From Bin5 sp965221345 (GTDB lineage Bacteria > Chloroflexota > Anaerolineae > Caldilineales > Caldilineaceae): DNA of 64,000 nucleotides. The notes beneath the pieces are model-generated. The model had not been told where the DNA came from. It ran no database searches and saw only the letters and a program-made list of their open reading frames with translations. The position numbers were made by a program, and so were the translations under genes. The DNA lies in NCBI GenBank assembly GCA_965221345.1, contig CBDCSD010000002.1, forward strand, positions 434,001 to 498,000, read 5' to 3'. Below, piece after piece: positions 54,913-61,862 of this stretch; the first letter of the stretch is position 1, and the number at the start of each line of letters is the position of its first letter.

Positions 54913-55713
54913 TTATTCTCCGTGGCTGTGGTCATGTCCGTCGTCATGGGTATTTTCGGAATCGTCGTCGTCGCAAGGGTTGTCGCTGCCGTCGTCGCTG
55001 TCGTCGCTGTGGCCGTGGCTGTCTTCGTCACTGTCTTCTTTAACGCAATCGTCGGATTGGTCTGCCTGGTCGGGATCCTCCTCTGCAGGCATCAGGGTGC
55101 GGTCAAACCAGTCGGCGACGTTGCTGGAGAAGTGATGCTGCGCTTCGTGCGCGGCCGAGGCGAGAGGTACTGCATTCTCCAAATCATCGTCGGCAAGCGC
55201 TGCCGAGAGCTGCGTAAGGATTTCGACGAGCGCCGTCCCTTCTTCCGCCAGTTCTGGCGGCAAGTCGACAGCGGAAAGCAGATGCACGAGGCGCCTGAAC
55301 TGTCCGGAATCGCCCGGCATGATGCCATCCCCTTCATGCAGGCGTTCATGCAGCGCATGGATGTCGACCTGGTCGAGCAGATAGACGGCGGCGATGGTGT
55401 CGAAAATGGGATAGGCGAGCCCCTGCGCGGCAATTTCATCCTGGTTCGATTCCAGTTCTGCGATCCGATTCTCCAGGCCGGCGATGCGCTCGGTCAGAGA
55501 TTCGAGAGTGGGCGCCTCGTCCTCCTGGCTGGCTGAGTCTCCTTCGCTGGCAAAGGAAGGGGTGATCCCGGAAGTGACATAGAAGAAAGCGAAGGCAAAT
55601 GCTGTCGGTTGCGACTGCTCTGAATCCAGAGTAGGGGGAATTATTGGCAGAAGTCCAGACCAAGGCTGTCCAGGTCGTTGTTCTCTATCTCCCGCAGGCT
55701 GGCAGGTACACAT
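54913..55713 (-). CDS. His/Asp-rich putative metal-binding protein
   Basis: A 266-codon frame of no known family. The middle has a Glu-rich coiled coil (SLTERIAGLENRIAELES, about 72-89), then a helical region around AVYLLDQVDIHALHERLHEGDG. The last 45 residues are a low-complexity tail of Asp, Ser and His with two Cys (HGHSDDSDDGSDNPCDDDD and HDDGHDHSHGE). Such tails bind Cu, Zn or Ni in metal-handling proteins. Its place before two CopC genes supports copper. The only ATG (55713) overlaps the LRR gene by 73 bases, and the signal-like FAFAFFYVTSGITPSFAS begins near residue 38, so the true start is uncertain. Confidence 0.6.
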   Translation of the reverse strand: MCTCQPAGDREQRPGQPWSGLLPIIPPTLDSEQSQPTAFAFAFFYVTSGITPSFASEGDSASQEDEAPTLESLTERIAGLENRIAELESNQDEIAAQGLAYPIFDTIAAVYLLDQVDIHALHERLHEGDGIMPGDSGQFRRLVHLLSAVDLPPELAEEGTALVEILTQLSAALADDDLENAVPLASAAHEAQHHFSSNVADWFDRTLMPAEEDPDQADQSDDCVKEDSDEDSHGHSDDSDDGSDNPCDDDDSENTHDDGHDHSHGE

Positions 55714-57512
55714 CCTGTCAACCTGTTGCCTCCGAGATACAAGGTCGACAAGTTGGCCAGATTACGCAGTTCTGGAGGAATCGACCCGGCAAGTTCGTTA
55801 CCGGAAAGGTCCAGCTTTTCCAAATGTATGAGGTTGCCTATTCGCGCCGGCAGGGCGCCAACCAGCTTATTGCCCGAAAGATCGATCGCTGTAACCCGTC
55901 CGTCGTCGTCGGTGGTCACCCCAAACCATTGAGCGAGGGATGTGTCGGACCGCCGCCAATTGGTATTGTGCTCCCATTCCGACCCGCCGGTGGCAAAGTA
56001 GAAGGTGATGAGGGCCTCCCTACAGGTTGGAATAAGAGTCTTGTCGAGATCATCGATCCATATTCCCAGCAGATCTGCGGACATACAACCGGTGAACTGG
56101 TTGCCCGAAACCTTCAGAATCTGCAGGTCGTCAAGCTCCTTCAGCCACCAAGGAAAGGTCCCGGTCAGTTGGTTGTGTGAAAGAGCCAACACTGTCAGGT
56201 TGGTGAGATTGCTAAGCTCAAGCGGGATCGATCCGCTCAGTTGGTTCTCTGACAACTCCAGCCATGCCAGATTGGAGAGTTTGCCCAGTTCGGCTGGAAT
56301 CGACCCACTCAGAATGTTGTCCTGCAAATCCAGGTTGGTCAGAGCAGTGAGGTTGTCCAGTTCAACCGGGATCGACCCGACCAGGCTGTTGCCCGCCATA
56401 CGCAGGGTTTTCAGATTGGTGAGGCTGCCCAACTCGGCTGGAATCGACCCATACAGAAAGTTTCTGTTGAGATTCAACTCAATCACGCTTCCGCTTTCGG
56501 CGGTGGTCACTCCGTGCCAGGTCCCGATGGGCTCATCGCTCAGCCAGTTGGTGTTCAGCGCCCAATGGGGACCACCGGTAGCGCGGTAGACAGCAGCCAA
56601 AACGTCTCTTTCTGAAATTGGGGTCGGGCTCGGAATGCCCTGCAAGGGCACCTGGGGAAGCACGGCTGTTGGCGCAGGTGCCGCGGTTGGCGCGGCGGCC
56701 GAATGTACATTGGCGGCGGGCGCAGGTACCGCGGTGGGCGTCGCGGTAGATGCTGACGGAACGCTCAGCGTGTTGGCGTCAACATGTGCGAACGCGGACC
56801 CAAGGACGGTCCCGTTCAATGCCCTGACGCGGTAGGTGTACCGTCCGGCCGGCAAGACGGTGCTATCCACATAGCTTGTCGCAGGACTGCCGGTGTCCTC
56901 CTCCAGGATCGAGAACTGGTCTACAGGATCTTGATTTCTGTCACGACGCAGGATCTGATAGCCACTGACACTGCCATTGTCCCCCGGCGCCGACCAGTTC
57001 AACGATACGCTATTGTGCGTGACCTCTGCCCGCAGGTTTTGCGGTTGTCCCGGCCGCGCAGTTGGCTGCACAGGTGGCGGCGCCGGAGTGGCAGGGGGTG
57101 CGGATGCGACGACAGCCTCTACGGGGACACTCCAATCACCATCGGCATCCTCGTAGCGGGCGCGCACTCGCACCTTGTACGGCACTCCTTGATCCAGACC
57201 CATTGACATATAGGAAGGACTCGTTGGATAGGCATTTCCGGGATCGTCGGGCCGCGATGGAAAACTTTCGCCTACCCGCGCCCAGCTGACGCGGTAATCG
57301 AGAGGTGTCTCCTCCGGAGCATCCCACGAAATTTCAAGCACGCCGGGCTGGTTGCTTTCCACGCGTACCACGCCGATGGCCCGGCTGTGTTCTTGCACGT
57401 ATACGGTGCCCAAGAGCGCAGAAAGAGAGGGGAGGGCAGCAAAAAGGGCTGCCAGCATCAACCAGACGCCCAACACTATAAATGCTAACTTAACCTGTTT
57501 CTGTCGCAACAT
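55641..57512 (-). CDS. Surface protein with fibronectin-III and leucine-rich repeats
   Basis: A 623-residue exported protein. A hydrophobic N-terminal segment (LAFIVLGVWLMLAALFAAL) acts as signal or anchor. Two Fn3 domains follow (about 45-140 and 150-250), then a Pro/Ala/Thr linker. Two LRR blocks come next, each led by an ATGG..W..NTNW cap (about 316 and 511). The repeats are of the plant-type GSIPxELxxLxxLxxLxLxxN form. It probably binds ligands or polymers at the cell surface. It is first of a tight minus-strand operon with the His-rich and CopC genes, an unexpected grouping. Confidence 0.88.
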   Translation of the reverse strand: MLRQKQVKLAFIVLGVWLMLAALFAALPSLSALLGTVYVQEHSRAIGVVRVESNQPGVLEISWDAPEETPLDYRVSWARVGESFPSRPDDPGNAYPTSPSYMSMGLDQGVPYKVRVRARYEDADGDWSVPVEAVVASAPPATPAPPPVQPTARPGQPQNLRAEVTHNSVSLNWSAPGDNGSVSGYQILRRDRNQDPVDQFSILEEDTGSPATSYVDSTVLPAGRYTYRVRALNGTVLGSAFAHVDANTLSVPSASTATPTAVPAPAANVHSAAAPTAAPAPTAVLPQVPLQGIPSPTPISERDVLAAVYRATGGPHWALNTNWLSDEPIGTWHGVTTAESGSVIELNLNRNFLYGSIPAELGSLTNLKTLRMAGNSLVGSIPVELDNLTALTNLDLQDNILSGSIPAELGKLSNLAWLELSENQLSGSIPLELSNLTNLTVLALSHNQLTGTFPWWLKELDDLQILKVSGNQFTGCMSADLLGIWIDDLDKTLIPTCREALITFYFATGGSEWEHNTNWRRSDTSLAQWFGVTTDDDGRVTAIDLSGNKLVGALPARIGNLIHLEKLDLSGNELAGSIPPELRNLANLSTLYLGGNRLTGCVPASLREIENNDLDSLGLDFCQ

Positions 57513-57899
57513 CGGTACAGTGAGTCTATTCGAAGAGTAACGGCAGTCGGCAGGAATGTAGTATACGTTATTCCTGTTAAAACTGAGCGATTCGCAATAG
57601 ATTCGGCAGACAGCCGGTTTTCTTTTCAGGCGGGTGCTTCCGCCAGCCAGCCCGGCGGACGACCACGCAGCCTGGATATGCGTCTATTCGCCTGGAAGAT
57701 TTTCCAGCTGACTATGGGCGGCATCCGCAGGCGGAAGCAAGCTTCCGATTTTCTGCCTTGGCAGAGTGTCTACACCTTTTCCAGGAGGTGACGGGACAGT
57801 CAATGTGACTTGCCTTATGATACGCCATCTGGGTACCCGGCTGCGATGGACCCAACCCCCTCCGTCACCTACAGCGGGAAAGGGATGGAGGAAATCAAA
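57513..57899. other. Intergenic region before the LRR gene
   Basis: 387 bases without a gene, between the LRR gene and the tRNA-Pro terminator. It should contain the promoter of the LRR/Cop operon. The AT-rich stretch 57556-57602 is the best location, but no definite boxes were assigned. Confidence 0.4.
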
Positions 57900-57948
57900 A
57901 GAGGGAGAAAACATCACGTCTGTACCTCAAGTGATGCCGTCTCCCTCT
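57900..57948 (-). terminator. Terminator of tRNA-Pro
   Basis: Two-part stem AGAGGGAGA / TCTCCCTCT plus CATCAC / GTGATG, with a 3-by-3 internal loop and a 13-base end loop. It lies seven bases 3' of the tRNA on the minus strand and is followed there by TTTTGATTT, the pattern of a rho-independent terminator. Confidence 0.8.
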
Positions 57949-57954
57949 GCATTC

Positions 57955-58031
<77 letters not shown>

Positions 58032-58118
58032 ACACAGGCAGGAGTATACCATGCGGCGGCCGAGCTACCAAATCGGATATTGCAATTCCCGATCGTGTCT
58101 ATCGCGGCAATTGGCCGG

Positions 58119-59132
58119 TCAACCACCCAGGCGGGAGCCGACAAAATCAGGCGCGCCGTTGAGAAATGTGGCCACTGGCATACTTTTTTTTCCGGCGGGC
58201 TGGACCGTCAGCAGCGCCAGCAGGCCGTCGCCAGTTCCCACGGCGACATTGCCGTTGAACTCCACTACATGGCCTGGCGCGGCGTGGCCAGTGATGACGC
58301 GGCCGTGCCACAGTTTGAAGTTCTGCCCTTTCCAACCGGTAAAGGCGGCCGGCCATGGGGCATAGGCGCGAATCATGCGTTCGATGCGAGCCGCCGGCAA
58401 TGTCCAGTCGATCTGGCCGTCCCGCTTCTTCACCAGGCGGCAGACGGACGGGGCGCCGGGCAGTTCGGCCTGGACGACCGGGGCGACATTGCCAGCCAGC
58501 CAGCCGGGGATGGTCTCGGCAAGCAGTTCTGCGCCGCGGGCCGCCAGCCGCTCGCTGAGGGAGGCGGTCGTATCGTCCGCTCGGACAGGCAGCCGGGCCT
58601 GGGTGAGCACCGGCCCGGTATCCATGCCGGCGTCCATTAGCATTATTGTTACGCCTGTCTCTGTCAGGCCATCCAGAAGCGCCGCGGTGACAGGTGACGC
58701 GCCGCGATAGGCAGGCAGCAGGCTGGCATGCACGTTCAAACAGCCAAACGTCGGGATCTCCAGCACGCGCGTTGGGAGAATCTGTCCGAAGGCGGCGACA
58801 ACGATCAGATCCGGGGCCAGCATGCGCAGCCATTCGAGTGGGTCCGGCTGTCCTTCGGCGCGCGGCGCGTCATTTTGCCGCAGGCGCTCCGGTTGCAACA
58901 CCGGAAGCCGCTGTCCCAGGGCGAACGTTTTGATAGGCCCGGCGACCAGCTTTTTGCCGCGGCCGGCCCGTCGATCCGGCTGGGTGACAACGCCCGCAAG
59001 CTGCCAACCTGCCTGCGCAGCCAACCCGTGCAAGGAGGTCAGAGAGGGCAAGGCGAAGTCGGGCGTACCCATGAAGACGATGCGGATGGTTTCTTTGACT
59101 TTCGGTTGGGGAACTGCTGAAGGTGCGACCAT
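58119..59132 (-). CDS. fmt: Methionyl-tRNA formyltransferase
   Basis: Fmt, 337 residues, formylates initiator Met-tRNA with 10-formyl-THF. N-terminal domain: RIVFMGTPDFALPSL (about 17), VVTQPDRRAGRGKKL (about 48), PDLIVVAAFGQILP and the catalytic NVHASLLPAYRGASPV (about 132). GVTIMLMDAGMDTGP follows (about 160). The C-terminal OB domain contains YAPWPAAF. The start ATG is slightly upstream of the family norm, with a 16-residue extension and a weak ribosome site. Confidence 0.95.
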   Translation of the reverse strand: MVAPSAVPQPKVKETIRIVFMGTPDFALPSLTSLHGLAAQAGWQLAGVVTQPDRRAGRGKKLVAGPIKTFALGQRLPVLQPERLRQNDAPRAEGQPDPLEWLRMLAPDLIVVAAFGQILPTRVLEIPTFGCLNVHASLLPAYRGASPVTAALLDGLTETGVTIMLMDAGMDTGPVLTQARLPVRADDTTASLSERLAARGAELLAETIPGWLAGNVAPVVQAELPGAPSVCRLVKKRDGQIDWTLPAARIERMIRAYAPWPAAFTGWKGQNFKLWHGRVITGHAAPGHVVEFNGNVAVGTGDGLLALLTVQPAGKKSMPVATFLNGAPDFVGSRLGG

Positions 59133-59390
59133 AACCGCTATTGTAGCACATTTGCCAGAGTGGGTTGGAAACCTTCGGCGGGAACTTGCGTAGAGTAGTT
59201 ATGACGGCATACAGACAGAGTCAAGATTTCCTGGCGAAAATGGCTTCCGTTGCAGCGTCAGCACAAGAAATCGCCCAATCCCTCGATGGCTGGATGTCGT
59301 GAATGCGAAATTGGGTTCAGGGAACATGGGGACAGAGACAGTTGGTCTGCAGGGGCGTTTGCTGTCGCATGTAGCCGATGGAGAAGAGCC

Positions 59391-60077
59391 GTGGAGAACG
59401 AGAGAGAAGAGCAGCAGTTCGAAGAGGGTTCCCCGCAGGCGGAGTCGGGTGAAGTCGAGTCGGGTGAAGTCGAGGGGGCGAACGCAGAGACCTCATACGC
59501 GGGGCCCGTTGCAGGTTCGAGTGGCGATTGGGAAGAGACGGAAGTGCCCGTCGCGGATGGGACCGACGATGCCGGCTACGGCGAGCGCCCTGAACCGTCT
59601 CCTGCCGATCAATTCGCGGACTCGGCCCGCACGCAGGCGGGCGCGGCGGCCGATGCCCTGCGCCGCGGCGAATTCATGCACGGTGCGGCCATCGACATAT
59701 CGGCCGACGGCGATGACCGTTTGATCGCGCTGCTGTGCTATGTGACGCAGGTGATGATTCCGCTGATAATGCCGATCGTGGTGCTGTTGAGCGCGAGTAG
59801 CAAGAAGCGCCCGTTCCAGCGCTTCCATGCTATCCAGAGTTTGGCGCTTTTGCTGACCTTCATACTGTTCGGGCTGCTGATGGGCGTCGGCTCGACGATT
59901 CTGGCCTTCGTGCCAGTCATCGGCTGGCTGTTCGTGATTGTCGTCTTCTGTTTCAGCCCGTTGCTGGCGTTGATGGCCCTACTGGCCCTGGCCTACTATG
60001 GCTACCAGGCTTACCAGGGCAAACGGTTCGCGATCCCCGGCCTAACGAGCTTTCTGCAGGATCAGGACTGGATTTAG
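59391..60077 (+). CDS. DUF4870/Tic20-like membrane protein with acidic N-terminus
   Basis: About 228 residues from a GTG with GGAG upstream. The frame is open to 59250 without better starts. The N-terminal half is acidic and low-complexity, with a duplicated SGEVE unit from a 15-base direct repeat (about 59452-59481). The C-terminal half (about 120-228) reads DRLIALLCYVTQVMIPLIMP and KKRPFQRFHAIQSLAL, followed by two more helices and AYYGYQAYQGKRFAIPG, as in DUF4870 proteins. Function unknown. Confidence 0.75.
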   Translation: MENEREEQQFEEGSPQAESGEVESGEVEGANAETSYAGPVAGSSGDWEETEVPVADGTDDAGYGERPEPSPADQFADSARTQAGAAADALRRGEFMHGAAIDISADGDDRLIALLCYVTQVMIPLIMPIVVLLSASSKKRPFQRFHAIQSLALLLTFILFGLLMGVGSTILAFVPVIGWLFVIVVFCFSPLLALMALLALAYYGYQAYQGKRFAIPGLTSFLQDQDWI

Positions 60078-60152
60078 CCGTATGGCGAAAGGGCAAGAAA
60101 TAGGAGAACCCCCTTTTCTGCCCTCAGTACACAACCCACCTTTCACGCTGAG

Positions 60153-60187
60153 AGACCGGGCAGGCAATAGCGCTTGCCCGGTCTTTT
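60153..60187 (+). terminator. Rho-independent terminator
   Basis: 10-bp stem AGACCGGGCA / TGCCCGGTCT with a 12-base loop, followed by TTT, 75 bases after the DUF4870-like gene. Confidence 0.85.
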
Positions 60188-60395
60188 GCGTTCTTAGGGG
60201 GAGATTTCAGCTTCTCGTCGGCTGAATGTCAGCGGGTTGTTGGGTAACGGCATATAGTTCGCATATACTGAAGGGGAGGTTTGAGAGCAGATTGCGCTTC
60301 CCGAATGGACGCGACGGTGCCTCGTGACCGTGCAGAACGGTTCTCTGTAGAGGCACAGCTGTGATTTCCTTCTCTCAGAACTTCCGGAGGGGACC

Positions 60396-60890
60396 GTGTT
60401 TGACGAAAACATCCAAGAGTTGCTGCGTTGGGGATGGATTGTCGTTGCTGTATTCTTCTTTTTGACGGAGGTGTTCACCGCCGGGTTCGTGCTGCTCTGT
60501 TTTGGGATTGGTGCGCTCGGCGCGGCACTAGTGGCCTTTCTGGGCGCGGGCCTGGCGTGGCAGATCGTGGTCTTCATCGTTGTCTCGATAGCTGCCGTTG
60601 TGCTGGCGCGGCCTTTCGCCGATCGCATTTCGCGGCCGGGTGTACAGCAGATTGCCGGCAACCGGATGATTGGCAAGTGGGCGGTCGTCTTACAGACGGT
60701 TGACCCGATTGCCAACACGGGAATGGTGCGGTTGGAAAGTGAGAGATGGCGCGCCGAGTCACTGGATGGCGAACAGTTGGAAGTTGGAGAGGTGGTAGAG
60801 GTATTGGGCGTAGACGGCGTGCGTTTACAGGTTCGAGCAACCGATAGAGAAAGCGCGGATTCAGACGAGCAGGCCGAGTCTGCCGCATAA
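60396..60890 (+). CDS. NfeD family membrane protein
   Basis: A 164-residue NfeD-like protein. Membrane helices in the first 75 residues (WIVVAVFFFLTEVF, GIGALGAALVAFLGAG, VVFIVVSIAAVVLARP) are followed by an OB-fold domain (MIGKWAVVLQTVDP, GMVRLESERWRAESLDG, VEVLGVDGVRLQV). It starts with GTG after GGAGG. It lies 15 bases before the SPFH gene. NfeD and SPFH proteins are known partners in membrane organisation and quality control. Confidence 0.92.
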   Translation: MFDENIQELLRWGWIVVAVFFFLTEVFTAGFVLLCFGIGALGAALVAFLGAGLAWQIVVFIVVSIAAVVLARPFADRISRPGVQQIAGNRMIGKWAVVLQTVDPIANTGMVRLESERWRAESLDGEQLEVGEVVEVLGVDGVRLQVRATDRESADSDEQAESAA

Positions 60891-60905
60891 CAAAGGAGAA
60901 GCGAA

Positions 60906-61811
60906 ATGTTGGGAGCAGCAGTGCCGATTATTTTACTGGCGATCCTCGCCCTGTTCGTGTTTGTGGTTGCCATTGCCAGCATTCGCATTGTGCAACCTTA
61001 CCAGAAAGGCGTCATCGAGCGGTTGGGGCGCTATCTGCGCACCGTTCAGCCGGGTCTCACCTTGATCATCCCCTTCGTCGATTCCATCCAGAAGGTGGAC
61101 ATGCGGGAACAGGTGGTGGACGTGCCGCCGCAGGAGGTGATCACGAAGGACAATGTGGTCGTGACGGTTGATGCCATCGTCTACTTTGAGGCGACCGACC
61201 CGGTCAAGCTTGTTTATAATGTGGCAGATTTCTACAACGCCGCCACCAAACTGGCCCAGACCAATTTGCGTAATGTGATTGGCGAATTGGAGTTGGACAC
61301 GGCCCTGACCAGCCGCGATCACATCAACACCAGGTTGCGCGAAGTGTTGGACGAAGCCACCGACAAGTGGGGTGTGCGCGTGGTGCGGGTAGAGATCAAG
61401 CGCATTGACCCGCCCGCGGATATCACCCAATCGATGCACCAACAGATGAAAGCCGAAAGGGAAAAACGGGCTGCCATTCTGGAATCTGAGGGCGATCGCC
61501 AATCTCAGATTCTGTCCGCGGAAGGCCAGGCAGAGGCGGTCAAGAGAGTGGCTGACGCCGAACGCTATAAGCTGGAAGTGGAGGCCACCGGCCAGGGCAA
61601 CGCTATCACAACCGTTTTCAACGCCATCAAAGATGCGGAACCGGACGACAAGCTGATTGCCATTCAGTATCTGGAGACCCTGAAGGTGATGGCAGACGGC
61701 GAAGCTACAAAGATCTTTCTGCCCTACGAGGCGACCGGCGTGCTGGGCGCGCTGGGTGGTGTGAAGGAGCTGCTAAACGACCAGAACGGTAACAGAAACG
61801 GCAAAGGCTAG
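60906..61811 (+). CDS. SPFH/stomatin-like (Band 7) membrane protein
   Basis: A 301-residue prohibitin/stomatin-type protein. An N-terminal membrane helix (IILLAILALFVFVVAIAS) is followed by the SPFH domain: VQPYQKGVIERLGRYLRTV, MREQVVDVPPQEVITKDNV (about 68-86), ATKLAQTNLRNVIGELELD and WGVRVVRVEIKRIDPP. A coiled coil rich in Ala/Glu/Gln (about 180-225) drives oligomerisation. Co-transcribed with nfeD and closed by the terminator at 61823. Confidence 0.94.
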   Translation: MLGAAVPIILLAILALFVFVVAIASIRIVQPYQKGVIERLGRYLRTVQPGLTLIIPFVDSIQKVDMREQVVDVPPQEVITKDNVVVTVDAIVYFEATDPVKLVYNVADFYNAATKLAQTNLRNVIGELELDTALTSRDHINTRLREVLDEATDKWGVRVVRVEIKRIDPPADITQSMHQQMKAEREKRAAILESEGDRQSQILSAEGQAEAVKRVADAERYKLEVEATGQGNAITTVFNAIKDAEPDDKLIAIQYLETLKVMADGEATKIFLPYEATGVLGALGGVKELLNDQNGNRNGKG

Positions 61812-61822
61812 TAGCCTGGGGC

Positions 61823-61857
61823 CAGGGGCCAGCAGCACAACCAGCTGCTGGCCCCTG
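61823..61857. terminator. Strong stem-loop between convergent genes
   Basis: Perfect 14-bp inverted repeat CCAGGGGCCAGCAG... with a 7-base loop (ACAACCA). It separates the SPFH gene from the convergent FtsX-type gene and probably ends both transcripts, although the T-tracts are short. Confidence 0.8.
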
Positions 61858-61862
61858 TAGTA

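Noticed and set aside
59320..59342. GGGGACAGAGACAG stretch as a REP/transposase-associated palindrome
   Set aside because: A single occurrence without a hairpin partner or a nearby transposase.
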